A DNA stretch of 64,000 nucleotides, taken from positions 2,624-66,623 of the forward strand of contig ML769424.1 in NCBI GenBank assembly GCA_009733575.1. The letters run 5' to 3'. Position 1 is the first letter of the stretch. The number at the start of each line of letters is the position of its first letter. A model generated the notes under the pieces. The model was not told where the DNA came from. It saw only the letters and a list, made by a program, of their open reading frames with translations, and searched no databases. Shown here in pieces: positions 22,569 to 35,400 of this stretch. This DNA is from Gymnopus androsaceus JB14 (Eukaryota > Basidiomycota > Agaricomycetes > Agaricales > Omphalotaceae). Both the position numbers and the translations under genes were made by a program.

Positions 22569-24644
22569 TACTAATAACGACAATATTTCAGTACCAAGGG
22601 AACAAATCAACTGATCTCAAAACTTACCTCCAGAGGACCTAGCTTGGTTAAGAAACAATGAAGTCAGCTGGATTGCGCAAGCCAATGCTTACAATCCCCA
22701 AGTACAACCCCAAATATTTGCTGAATATAATTGGCGAAGGTTGGGTGACTCCTATCAAAAAACCCCAACGGCATGCATGACCACCAGAAACAATACCCCA
22801 ATGCCTGAAGCCCCACTAGGGATATCCCCTCATACCCAGGTGGTGCAACAATCAGGACCTAACAAAAATCTCGGCCAAAATCCTGCAGGACAACCTACTG
22901 GAAACCTCCGAGCAATGTTAACAAGAGCACAAGAAAATCAACAACAATACCCATACCCTCAAGGTCCCAGAGCTCATGTCACCCAACTGGGTCAGCTTTC
23001 TGAAATAGTTGAAATTACGGAGGAAGCAAGTAGAAGGCAAACTGAGTCAAACTCAACTCTCAACAAGTAGAATGGGAGGAGGAAGAGGTTCATCCCAAAC
23101 AAAACTCTTGGCAGGAACTAAGATCAGGGGAACGTAATGATCAAGATCTCGACATGGATCAGTGGGATGGAACCACTGCGTTTAATCCCAATATCCCACC
23201 CCATTTCATGAGTAATAATAACTATCCCAACCCAAGAAGTGAAAGAGCCACTGAGATTTCTGGACAACTCACCCGAGAGGAGAAGGGTAAATGGAGGAGC
23301 AGAGCCAACCTCATCAATTTCACCTTGGGTTTTGATCAAATTCCAACAGCATTTGGCATCGATGATAACAACAAAGACACCGATTCATTCCATTCAGCCC
23401 ATTCTTGCCCTAGAATCTACAACCAACCTACTCCTCCACCACCCCCACCACCCTCCAGCCTGCCTTCCAGAAATTCACATCAGTCTAATCACTCTAGGGG
23501 AAATATGCCTCTAAGGATGGGAGGGGGCCCTCCAGGTCCATCAGGTCCAATGGGACCCCAAGGATATAATGGTATGCCAGGAATGCCAGGGGCACCAGGA
23601 GCTCTGGGAGTACCTGGGAACGGAGAAAATGGAAATGGGGGAAAAGCCGCTAGAGAAGCTATTGCTTGAGAATCTAAGTTAGAAATTCGGAAACCAGATC
23701 ACTTTGACAGTACCAATTGAAGATTATGGAGAACCTTTGACTCAGTGGTTTTGTAAATTGTATTTACAGTGAACATTCAGTAACAATCTGATATAAAGGT
23801 TCAGTATGCTTCAGCTTGGTTAACTGGAGCAGCCTCTCACTACTACCAAAACTTAGTTGAACAAGAAATCAAAAGTGGAATCAGAGGATATATACCTGCT
23901 CTCCATGAATGAGAAGCATTCTTGGAATTATTCGGAAATCTGTTTGGCCTGCATGAAAAACAATTAGCCTCACAAGCTGCCCTGGACAATGCTGTACAAA
24001 AGCCAGGAGAGACTTTTGCGGACTTTATTGTACGCTTTGAGGATGTGTCACTCAAAATGGAATACAACAATCATGTATTACACTTCCGTCTCCTCAAACA
24101 AATATGCAGGGATCTCTGTAAGAGGCTTACCAATGTGGGATGTATCCCACCTACTTATGCTAGTCTGGTCAAATGACTCCTAGATTTGGATGGGGCTCGG
24201 GAGGTCTTTGAAGAAGCCAGCCTATCCAATCCATATACAAGATTTCCCAGCATGGGAGAAGCAACTAATGCTGCCAGACCAGCAAACAAGGGAGAGGCAC
24301 CTGCAAATGTAGCTGCCGGATCAGGACCCCAGGCCCAAAATAACTATGCAGGTAGATACAACCACTATAATAATTGCTACAACAATACAAACAAAAATGC
24401 TACTACACCGAATGCTCAAGCCAAAATGGCAAATACGGAACCAAACAAACCCCAGAACACGGGGTCACAAATTTCAAAGGACAAACGGAACCATAGAATG
24501 AGAGAAGGTTTGTGTATTCGTTGTGGAAAGCTGGGACACTTTGGACGTGATCACAACAAGGGAACCATGCTCAAAGGGGCTACAGTGAAATTTTGCTCCT
24601 GCAATGACTGCAACAGCAAGTGTACATGCTGTAATGGCTCTCTC

Positions 24645-24658
24645 GAGGAAGAAGAGGC
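24645..24658 (+). other. Polypurine tract before 3' LTR
   Basis: GAGGAAGAAGAGGC ends immediately before the LTR-like TGTTGAGG. This is the position and composition expected for the plus-strand priming site of an LTR retroelement. It overlaps the C-terminal gag codons. Confidence 0.6.
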
Positions 24659-25093
24659 TGTTGAGGCCCGAGCAGCGTTTACCTTTTACCCTGCCTGCCG
24701 GGCACTTTCTATATGTGATTACCAGTTATTCTGCCTTCTGGGTGCCTCCCGCACTTGATAACCATCCATCAGGCCCTCCCGACGATTTACACAGCCACCC
24801 TACAGTATATAAGTAGACACCTTGATTTCATGTACCCTAGTCTGTTATTACCATTGTTACTGAATTGATCCCAATTTGCTTCTGTCTCTGTCTCTGTCTC
24901 TCTGTTTCTGTCTGTTCTAACCAGTTGTGCCTTCCGAGCTCCGTTCAAAGGCTCACTGTCATCTGCATTAACTGCGAGGCTTCGTCCATAGATACCAAAT
25001 CTATGTCCGGAGCTCACTGTCTTCTATCTCTGTTTATGACTTTATGACCAAAGCTCCCCAGGAGCTTCCTATTTGGGTTTTGCTACGGGCACA
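24659..25093 (+). repeat. Probable 3' LTR
   Basis: It starts TGTTGAGG and ends GGGCACA, about 435 bp, directly after a polypurine tract. It contains TATATAAG near 24807 as a promoter candidate and a TCTCTG-rich tract at 24885-24917. No second copy is visible in the window because the 5' end of the element is lost at the gap, so the boundaries rest on the TG/CA rule only. Confidence 0.5.
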
Positions 25094-25620
25094 GTATTAG
25101 GTAAATGGCAAAATTGTGAGAGGTGAATGTGATCAACAACTCTTGGAAAATAGAATGATGAGAAGAGAATAAAAGAAATAGAAAGGTGAAGGAAGAGGAA
25201 TATGATATAGATGATGAAAATACAAAGTGTGTTAAGTCAAGTGAAGAGTGTTTGCTAACAGTCTTTGCACTTGTCCTGCTGACTTAACAGAGCCCTCTAA
25301 CTAGGAATGGAGTGACATTCTCTGTGTAGATGACCCCTCTCCAAAGATTAGTTATCAGTCACTGCTTTTGACTACCAGTACTATGAGTCAGACTCAATGT
25401 TACTTGTGCTGTACTATAGGTGCCTATAAGTCTATTCAGGTGCAAAGATCTGTAAGGCAAAAAGTTGGTAGAATGGTGAGTGTAATGTGTGGAATGAGAT
25501 GATTGCATAGCATGAAGGAATACAAAACACAAAGTCTTCAACAGGAAGAGATCACAACAACTTCAAGGAATACTACCAGCCAGTAATTTGACAAGGAGCA
25601 ACAATTTGTGATGAGTGGCA
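25094..25620. other. Non-coding AT-rich interval
   Basis: No ORF shows convincing exon structure or coding composition. It is probably old repeat sequence. Confidence 0.4.
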
Positions 25621-25626
25621 AGATTT

Positions 25627-26325
25627 AGCTTCAATCTTCTGTTAGCAACTAATATCTCAAATGGAGATGCCAGGTGTCACACAAGACTAAGAGCAGAGAG
25701 AGAAGAGGATTGAGAGCAGGTGTTATTAATGAGATTAGGGTTTTAAGATACAATTCATTAAACTGCAAATAAATATTGCATTGCATTGTACTGAAAAATG
25801 TATCACTGGAGCTTGTATTGATACACAATTCAAATCAGTACAGGTTTACATTTATTCATAATCTGGAAATTCCTTAAACCGCTTAGAATCAGTTTAAACT
25901 TTAAATCAGTACATATTTATATCTAGTGAAACCTGGACAAACCTTTCATTGAGCCTATATAAGAAGCTGGAAAAGTACTTTTCTTACTTGAATCTTGATC
26001 AAGATGCACTTTTAATGGGATGTAGGCATTATGAGTACTTCCTATAACATGATTATTGTGAGACATTACATATCTAGGTTTGAAATAGTGTATGAATGAT
26101 CAGTTCATGTCAGTTTATGCTGATATAAACAAATTTGAATCTGAACTGATTTAAACTACATAAATTGTATTGCATTGCACTGGTTGTATCAGTACAATCA
26201 GTACAAGTACACAGTTTAACCAATTTTCAATAAATCTTGTACCAGTGCAATTTATGATTTATTGGATTTGGACCAAATAAACTGCATTGTATTGTATCTC
26301 AAAACCATAAATAAGATTGAAGCTA
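25627..26325. repeat. Possible decayed TIR element
   Basis: TTAGCTTCAATCTT near 25627 recurs inverted at about 26311, and GGTTTTAAGATACAAT near 25738 is matched inverted by ATTGTATCTCAAAACC near 26292. The two nested matches suggest an imperfect inverted-repeat element rich in GCATTGTA words. I found no clear target duplication. Confidence 0.35.
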
Positions 26326-26589
26326 AGGACTATGCTACAGCTACAACTACTATATATACTAAAGGATGAACCCTAAGTTCAAAGCCCTATACCCTAACCA
26401 TACAGTAACAATGCATGAAACAAGAAAAGACAACAAGTAAATGACAATAAGTAATAAGAGATTGACCTTATGAGTGTAGGACATGCTAGCATGTGTTATG
26501 ATTGGAAAAAATCCTACTCTGATCAACTAAACTCTAGTAATAGAGTAAATATAACCAATCAGTATAGCTGCACATCTATGCTGTTCAAT

Positions 26590-26830
26590 CTGCACAAAAA
26601 TAAACCCCGGTCAAATACAAAATTTCCGATTGTTAGACAAAGTTTGTTCCCATTGTTAGATATACAAAATTTCCTGTTGTTAGACAAAGTTTGTTCCCAG
26701 TTGTTAGACAAAGTTCATCCCGGTCATAAATGAAGAATTTTCCTGGTCTTAAACATAAATTTTTCTGTACAACACCAGTGCCAGTTTTAATTTCTGGTAC
26801 AGGGCTCTACCGCTAAGCTAGCTAGCCATG
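26590..26830 (-). repeat. SINE-like repeat with tRNA-type A box
   Basis: Read on the minus strand from about 26827, the sequence starts GGCTAGCTAGCTTAGCGG, close to a tRNA 5' half with an A box (TAGCTTAGCGG), and continues TAGAGCCC. No convincing B box follows. The downstream part holds repeated units of TTGTTAGACAAAGTT (plus strand, 26628-26712). It could be a SINE relic or chance tRNA similarity. Confidence 0.3.
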
Positions 26831-26844
26831 CAAAATGTGTTCTA

Positions 26845-27302
26845 GAGGTCATACCAAGGGTGTATCTATAATCTTCTGTGAATATGCCCAGTATGTGTTG
26901 TGATACAATAGAAATTCTTCAAGCTAAGTTGTAAGTGATCAGAAAGTTCCACATAGCAGTGAATCGACTTGAGCAGGGCTATCACTAGCAGTATGCAAAA
27001 TAATCTAGAGCATCGATGGCACAGGATGCTAGTACTACCTAGTACAGCTGACTGATGCTAGCACTAAATCAGCTGCTAGTTCAGTTCAGTTTCAGTTTAG
27101 TTTCAGTTTCAGTTTCAGTTTAGTTTTCAGTGTCATACTATCTAGTCATCTAAGACTAGATCTGAGTACTGAGTAATCAGATCAGCAAAGTCTATGAGGT
27201 CATATAGAGGGTGTATCTACAATCTTATATGGATATGTCCAGTATGTGTTGTGATAAAATAAAAATTCTTCAAGCTAAGTTGTAAGTGATCAGAAAGTTC
27301 CC
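26845..27302. repeat. Direct repeat pair of about 107 bp
   Basis: 26845-26950 and 27196-27302 are clearly related (both contain AGTATGTGTTGTGATA and TTCTTCAAGCTAAGTTG). They are in the same orientation, separated by about 245 bp. Between them lies a CAGTTT-rich simple repeat (about 27077-27130). They could be short LTRs of a mini-element, but the ends are unclear. Confidence 0.5.
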
Positions 27303-27451
27303 ATGATCTTTAGCAAGGCGTAGCAGCAAAAATAATCTGACTCAAGACAAAGGGAGACACAGGGCTCAGACTTCTTACTTGGCATGACCAGTATTTTTAT
27401 GTACATGAAATAAAATTATCATGATTAAAGTGAGTTTGTAGCAATCCAGTG

Positions 27452-29463
27452 CTAAAAATGGGACATACAGACTTCTTTGCATATCCGTGCAATTGTTCCA
27501 TCAAGCATGGTTGAAGCTGATTCTCCAGATGCCTTTATTGAGTGGGCTGTTTTCCGCTGCTGAGTAAAGCTACTGTGTGCCATTGCTTCCACAGCTTCAA
27601 GTCGAGTCTTATATTTTGCATATTCTGTACTAAACACAAGTTAGCAAGAAAAGTAGATTCCTGAAGAAGCGTAAAAATATACTTGGCACATTGCCTGTTG
27701 CGGAAAAGATTAGGTGGAAAGGTGGAAGTAATAGACCAATATGACATATCCTTATAAGGATGGTAGTAGTACATTGTTCTTTCCTTCCTTGCCTTATCTT
27801 CAAAAAACAATGTTCCATAGAAGTGAGAATCATGAAGGAATGTCGCAGAGTCAAGAAGTCCTGCAGGATATTAGAAAATGAAAAAAATCTAAGAAGAATA
27901 CTACCTCTACACCTGAACATGGCAGTTAATGGGTCATCCAAAGATAGTAATGTCTTCATACCACTAAGACTCTCCCATTCCGGCTGCATAAAGATAAGGT
28001 GTCCAAGATTGACCTCCATACGCTCCAATGCAGCACAGATACAATTTGGTTCAAACACATCATAAAGTGCACATGACTGGTCACCATGAGCATAGGCTAC
28101 AGAAATGTCTTGTTCAATATCTGCTAATGTGGCCTGAAATGTTGATAAGTCACTGGTACAAGATGAGATTTGAAGAAGGAGGTATCATATAATTATCAAT
28201 CAGCGTAGCCTCTCTAGGTGTGCAGTATACTTTGTCCTTTGTGTACACCATCAGCCAGTTACAATACTGTACGCACTGATCTTGAGTCAGAGCTAGGATC
28301 CCATCATGAATTACAGGGTGAATGAGTTTCCTGAAGTTAGAGACCAATACATGTCAAGTTTCAGGCATAGGGAAAGAATCTCGCTAACTAACCAGAGATC
28401 ATCTGAATAAGTAGTTTTGCAGTAGCATCAGTATGCTTCAACTAGATGTGCAGTACATGAGGGAGATGTGAAGACCTCTAACGCAGTCAGAAACGGTGAA
28501 ATCCCTTTGCCATAGAACTATGCTTAGCTTCTCCAAAAATAATATATTAATGATCAATGTACCTGCCATCCCAAAAAGCTCAATCGATGTATATGCACCA
28601 GCACCATGAAAACTTTTCAAGTCTTGTACTGCCTTGATTGCAAGCTTTGTACCCTTGCTGCAATTAGAATCCAGAATTTCACTCAACTCTGAAGCTACCA
28701 TGTCCAGAAACTCCATGAATTGAAAGAATGGATCAGGAATAGTGGCTTCAAATGGAGGAGGATCAATACTATAATACCAGACAGGCTACAGTCACCGAAC
28801 CTCTTTACAAATTTAGTTCAAAAAAAAGTAGCTAAAGCTCACCTGGAATATGAGATCAATAGAGATAAATGCAAGGAAGTGCAATCTGAATTCAAATGCC
28901 AGTCCAACGCTGAAGTGGCATTGCTGTTCAATAAATGAGTGGAGAACATACTCAACTAGTAAAGAAAATACTCATACCGCTTTGGTTAGAACACAGATAG
29001 ACTTTTCCCATTGCTCACGCAAATAAAGATTCAAATTGCAGTGAGTGAGGAATGCAAACTGAAGAAAGAAAGAATAACATATTGATACAAGAGCACAAAA
29101 GCTGGTATTTATTGAGCATACCAGTAGTTTCAATGGACCTAGATCAAGGATTAAAGCATGGGCTGTTGCTGAAATGCTATGGGCCTTTAAGAAACAAATC
29201 CGAGATAACCAAATTTTCAGGTTTTCCCTTCTTGTTCACAATTTGAGGAGGAAATACTTGATCTTGAGCTTTAGTTTGGCCACATTCAAATATGCAAGAC
29301 ACATCAATTTGGTCCACAAGATTGCGGTGAAAGCGCAAGTCCTTGGAGGATTTAGCAGCTTCACTAATATGACAGAAGAGAAGTCTGAGCCTTTAGACTG
29401 AGCCTGAAATATAGCATGCTTGAGCTTCAAAGCTTCAGCTGTGGGCTCACGCTGTTCAGGCAT
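27452..29463 (-). CDS. Unrecognised multi-exon gene
   Basis: A minus-strand gene with several short introns. The 3' half is well supported: exon around 28058-27906, then a GT-AG intron to about 27864, an exon with FLHDSHFYGTLFFEDKAR, then an intron spliced within an Asn codon (about 27685-27633) into the last exon, which ends at 27452 (KEVCMSHF). Upstream exons carry EFLDMVASELSEILDSN (28716-28560) and KLIHPVIHDGILALTQDQ (about 28330-28150). The start at 29463 (MPEQREPTAEALKL) is plausible but the first exon joins are unresolved. I see no signal peptide, membrane helix or known motif. The family is unknown to me; it may be a host gene of fungal-specific type. Confidence 0.5.
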
Positions 29464-32449
29464 GATGGTGGTTTAAATGAAACATGATCACAAAGCATGT
29501 TGGTCAGGTGTTGAAATGCCTGCCTGCCTGCCTATAGTCTACCTCATGAGTACTTCTAATACTGAATCTATCCACACAAAATTGCATATTCAAGTAGTAT
29601 ATAGTAGTTGTTAACACATAGCATAGTCCTTTTTTCTTAGTCGTAGAGCCCTGATCCTGTATTGTCTGTTTCAAGTCCTCTATGGACTGTGGGAATGTCA
29701 ATCAAAAATGAGCACTAGCTTAAGAATAATCTTGCAAGAGTCCTGTAAAGACTTTTTTGTATTTGAACCAGGAAATCATATTTTTGAGACTGGGAAGTAG
29801 TCAGTGTAATGCTACAAAAAAAATTACAACTACCAGGGCAGCTTTTCTCAAGAAAGTGGTGATGAGTTAGATATGTGCTGGGTATGAAAACCAACCAAAC
29901 AACAATCACCCCAATCAGATATAATCCAAAAGGTTTAATTTAATGCGAGGAAGGAGGTTGTCAAAGGTTCCCTCGACTACTAATTGATTCGAAGAGAAAA
30001 GCACTTGACAGTTGACACAGATAGTGCGCAATGAACAAGGTTTTATATTTGGAGGGAGGTTTTGAAAAGCCAACTAACGTACGACGATGCGCTGAACTAA
30101 TCGAGGGGAAAGCAAACACCAAAGCACGGGTCAAGTATGCCGACTCAACAAACGACTTTGCGTATCTCGGGAGCCTTTACGTCGCCACGCAATGATACTC
30201 CAACTCTCAGGGATTCCTGCGAGTTACCTAACAAGCTTATACGACCGCCGCGCAAGTCACTCGAGTAGGCGTTTTTAACACACTCAGCGAAGAGCGGGCA
30301 AGGGGTAGAATCTGTTGGTAAAGCTAGGTAACACTCCGAGAAGCTTCCTCCCTAAAACTAGACCAAGCCGACAGTTGGGTCCAAGACCTTTCCTAATCAA
30401 CAACGGGCTCGTCGAGGTGTGCACGTTAGGCTCCACCTGCGGTCCTAAGACTGATGTGACCTCTCTTCGAGATGAAAACCAGGAATGCTCGACTTAATAG
30501 CCAGGAAGTAGAATGAACAGCCTCAGTATTATCGAGGTTACAAGAAGGCCACCCGTTTCAAAGGTTGTAGAGGACGATGCAGACGCGTCTGAGCGTGTAC
30601 GAATCACTACAGGTCCTAAGATAGAACTGCGTTTCAGGTATCAAGTCTAACTTGTTATTCCAAGATAGAATAGCTACCCTTATATACTGAGCGAGATATA
30701 TGAAAATAGGAAAATGAGAGAAACTGAGCGAGATAGGATGAAACAGAGTAAGTAAAATAGAAAAGATAAATAATGTCCATATATGCGTGTATACTATGGT
30801 TTTGCCTCGACGTTTTCCTGCCTTGTTCGTTTGTCTTCCTCGATTGGGTCGACTTTTGGGATTTTGGTCCGAATCGACTCGAGTCATTTGCCTTTTTACA
30901 AGGCTCGCCAGTTCCTTTAGCAGAACAGCCCTCGGAGGTATTTCTATGTTTTTCCTTGCCAATGGGAGACTGGTTATTATCTCTAGTTCCGCGTGGTCTC
31001 GAGTCTAGATGCCTGGTAGCATATGGATCTCGGGAAAACGCTGAGGCTCGGATAGAAATACTCCTTGGTCCTTCCGTGTTCTAGAAGTAGCTACAGCAAG
31101 TGGGTCATGTGGCCGTGTTGGACTGCCGCGGCTATATGCCTGGGCGCTTTCCAGCGAGCGTCAACTTTGAGGGCACCCGTTAGGGTACTTCCCCATCTCG
31201 GTCCACCTTGCTTCGTTTAATAAACTTGAGTGTCGTTTAGACTCCTCGGTGAGCTGATCGCGGAAGCAATGCCTCGTTAAGACTTCGATCCCTTGGGTAT
31301 ATCCTTCGATGACCTAGCCTAGTATAACTGGTATGTGGGCTCGTTTATCTGCCTCGGTCAGCAACTTGTTATCCAACAAGCTTGCCTCGCTACACCATAC
31401 CGCGCATAGGACTTTGATCGAGGCGCATTCACAAAGTTAAGTATGGTACCATTGCGCGTACCGTTACTCTGCAACCTCTTGGGTAGAATAGGTCCTTGGT
31501 AGATTTTAACTATCAGCTCGGGCTCACTATAGTTCTCTTATTGACCGTGTTTTGTTACTAACAGAACCTAGGATTATTGGTTCTGCGCAGTTCTAGCCTT
31601 AGCCGAAAAATCGGCGTATCAGTGGTTTTATACTTCAGTAATTCTTAGAATGTTCCTAAGAATTAAAGTTATCCTAAACTGTCAGTATCAATTATACTTA
31701 AGTAAATACTTAACTATATGCATAACTAACTCATGCAAAGTCATCTTGAAATGGGTGATTATGAAGTAAAAGTAAAAATGAAAGTAATAAAGTAAAGTAA
31801 AGTAAAGTAAAGTAAAGTAAGCACTATCTTATATCCTCTGCAAACTTTAGTTTAAAGTAAAATACCAAATCAGCTGTGTAAGTAATAAAGTAAAGTAAGT
31901 TATTCAAAGTATAGTATTAGTAAAGTAAAGTAGGTAGCACAGAAGAAAGCTATGAGCAAGGCATAAGTTTCTAAAGAAAATACTAAGCAGAGAGTATATG
32001 AGTCCTGCTGAATTGTAGTGGTAGTAAAGTGAGAGTAGATAGGATGAGATGGTAGAGGTAAGAGTTGAAGAGAGGTGGTGTCAATGAGGGCCCATTGGGT
32101 CTTTATATATATGTAGGAAAAATCACATGATATTCCAAGAGAACAATAGAAACTGTTCATTGTCTCGCCAAACTGGCAACAATGGCAAAGTTGTCCATTG
32201 TTCCTAACTAGGAAATCTCCACAGCTAGCATATAAAAGGCCCCCTACCTCTGTCCTAGATCTCAGAGCTCCCTCCTGGCTCTAACCTTCTCCTTTACATT
32301 ACTTCAACAGTCACCTTCCTTGCTTCTTTATATTACTTAAGAAATGCTTATGTTCCTTAAGTATTCTTCAAGTAAGTATTTCTCTTAGGAAACAATTACA
32401 GTTGTTCATTAAATGTTTTTATATTCTTACTTATTACATCTCTCCTTTT
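29464..32449. other. Intergenic, no gene seen
   Basis: There are no ORFs with coding character. 30000-31640 is more GC-rich than its surroundings. 31755-31935 is an AAGT/AGTA simple repeat (GTAAAGTAAAGTAAAG). 32154-32449 resembles an LTR promoter region: TGTTCATTG start, TATAAAAGG near 32230, pyrimidine-rich downstream sequence. It is cut by the gap, so the identity is unproven. Confidence 0.4.
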
Positions 32450-32474
32450 NNNNNNNNNNNNNNNNNNNNNNNNN
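32450..32474. other. Assembly gap (25 N)
   Basis: Exactly 25 undetermined bases lie between the LTR-like sequence and a second copy of the Plavaka right end. The same gap size as at 20427 and its position at a repeat boundary suggest a scaffolding or gap-filling product. Confidence 0.99.
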
Positions 32475-35400
32475 TAAGGCCCTGGATTGGTAGATGTATG
32501 ATTGTGTATAATCAGTGTATGATCTGGTATGATGGATGTATGACTGGCACAGCTGAAACACTGTATGATGAACGTATGATTGTGTATGATGCGCGAAACG
32601 GTTATACAATTATACTCATCATACGGATCATAAGTTGGGGAACTTGGCTGATGAAGCTACACCACCAGTGGCACTGTGGGAATCCATTGGTAAGAGTGCC
32701 AGAGTCCTTTTGCCCCATGGAATCCATTGTTGAGCCCTGGAATCCATGGTTAGGGCCTGGAATCCATGGCCTTGGATTTCCATAGGATTTCCTTATTAGA
32801 ACTGGATTGTTACACTTTGGACTATCTAACTTGTGTAGTTTAGGCAGCCTGAAGTGCCATGGACTACAATAATATAGTAGTCTATGGAAATCCATGGTCT
32901 GTTGGACATTCTTATGGGACTACAAAATAATATAGTCTATTGGAATCCCATGGTCTGTGGAATCCAATGGACTACAAAATATACTAGTCCTATGGAAATC
33001 ATGGTCTGTGGCATCCATGACTAAAAAATAAATATAGTCTTATGGAATCCATAGGTCTATGGGAATCCAATGGTTCTGTTGGAATCAATGGACTACAAAA
33101 TATAGTAGGGTCTATTGAATCATGGTCTGATGGAATCCATGGACTACAAATAATATAGTCTATGGAATCCCATGGTCTGTTGGAATCCATGGACTACAAA
33201 AATATAGTAGTCTATGGAATCCATGCGACTAACAAAATGTAGTTGCTCTATGGAACCATGGACTACCAAAATGTAGTCTGTCTATGGAAATCCATGGTCT
33301 CTGTGGAATTCCACGGACTACAAAATGTAGTTGTCTAGGGAATCCATGTTCTGTGGATGTGGAATCCATGGACTACAAAATAATATACTGTATAATTCAC
33401 GACCAATTAAGTTCCCGGGTTTCATGGCTTACGCAGGAACTTCAAAAAAGTATAACGTTCTCTTACGTAGTATATGGTATAGCCAGCAAAGCAGGCGGTA
33501 AAAATTACAATAATAGGCAAAAGGCACCAAAAAAATTGGCCCCCGTTATGCGTTATTGATTTTCCAAAATGACCAAGTTCCTGGGGTCGTGTTACGGTTA
33601 TGGGAACTATTGGTCGTAATTATACAGTAGTCTATGGAATCCATGGTCTGTGGAATCCATGGACTACAAAATATAGTAGTCTATGGAATCCCATGGTCTG
33701 TGGAATCCATGGACTACACAATGAAGTAGCCACAGAACTAAATAAATACAGCATAGCTGTGTTATGGATTTCCACGCACTATAACTATAGCTGTTCATGA
33801 ATCCATGTGCTACTATAGTTTGTACGTGGTGGGGGTTCGACTTCAATCTTTGACGATGAACATTGCTACTGGTTCCATGGGTCATTTACTACATCTTAAA
33901 AGATTCAATGCACCAAAAGATTCCACTCATTTCAGACAGTTGAAAAGCTTCTAATCACCCAGAATGAATGTATTTAGGAGCAAGACTAGGTGATACCATT
34001 CAATCTGATGATAGAAATCACTACTGATACCAGTATGGTGGCGGTACTTAGACAGGTTATTTCCTACACCCCAGAATATTCCATACTTATGAAATATTTC
34101 CAGTCATGTCAGACAGTTGAAAGGACTCTGTTCACTCAACATGCACATATTTTGGAGTAAAAATAAAGGTACCATTCAATCTGACAATGAAAATCACTAC
34201 TGACTCCAGTAAGTGGTGGTACTTACATGGGTCATTTACTACATCCCAAAATATTCAATGCATCTGACAACTTTCCTGTCATATCAGAGAGTTGAAACAC
34301 CTCTACTCACTCAAGATGAATGACTTTGGGAGAAGGAGTAAGTGATACCATTCAATCTGATGGTAGAAATTACTACTGATTCTAGTATGGTGGTAGTTAC
34401 ATTGGACCTTTCCTACACCTCAGAATATTCAATGCTTGTGAGATATTTCCAGTCATTTTAGATGGCTGAAAGGACTCTGCTCACTCAAGATGAACATATT
34501 TTTGAGTAAAATTAAATGTTACCATTCAATCTGATGATAAAAATCACTACCAATTCCGGTACAGTGGTGGTACTTAGATTAGTCATTTAATACACCCTAA
34601 AATACTCATTGCATCTTAAAATTTTAGAATAAGTACCTGCAGGTGCATATATACAATTGAACCAGTGAAGGAGCCCTAGATTGGGTTTTTCTCATGTGCT
34701 TGGTTTCCTGAGTGGGACGGAGCAATAATATTCAGAAAGGGACAGAGAGCTCATTCATACACCACTACATGGATTCCATACACTACAATATTTTGTAGTC
34801 CATGGATTCCATAGACTATGACATTTAGTAGTTCATGGATTCCAAGACTATGATAATTTCTAGTCCGTAGATTCCACACACTACTACATGGATTCCATAG
34901 ACTACAACATTTTGTGGTCCATGGATTCCATAGAAAACTACATTTTGTAGTCCATGGATTCCACAGACCATGGATTCCATAGACTACTATGTTTTGTAGT
35001 CAATGGATTCTACAGACCATGGATTCCATAGACTACTACATTTTGTAGTGTGTGGATTTCACAGACCATGGATTCCATAGACTCCTATATTTTTTAGTCC
35101 ATGGATTCCACAGACCATGGATTCCATAGACCATGGATTCCACAGACTATATTATTTTGTAGTTCATGGATTCCACAGGCCATGGATTCCATAGACTCCT
35201 ATATTTTCTAGTCCATGGATTCCACAGACCATGGATTCTATAGACTATATTATTTTGTAGTCCATGGATTCCACAGACCATGGATTCCACAGACCATGGA
35301 TTCCATAGACTACTATATTTTGTAGTCCATGGATTCCACAGACCATAGATTCCATAGACTATATTTTTTAGTTGTCCATGGATTCCACAGACCATGGATT

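Larger units (their letters stand above)
20452..24758 (+). pseudogene. gag: LTR-element gag, copy C, with zinc knuckle
   Basis: This is the most extended gag copy, parallel to copy B. It lacks the 5' end because of the gap. It is broken by a TIR element (21656-22568), frame changes near 20800 and 23070, TGA stops where Trp or Arg is expected (for example 23909 and 24174), and a 58-bp inversion (23738-23795). The downstream part absent from copy B is present here: 24186-24758 encodes an Asn-rich linker and a knuckle CIRCGKLGHFGRDH, which has His where CCHC knuckles have the last Cys, followed by a Cys-rich tail. A polypurine tract and an LTR-like sequence follow directly, with no pol. This resembles a gag-only non-autonomous retroelement or a pol-deleted relic. 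Confidence 0.8.

Noticed and set aside
26590..26830. A functional tRNA on the minus strand
   Set aside because: Only an A-box-like 5' part is present; there is no cloverleaf and no B box.
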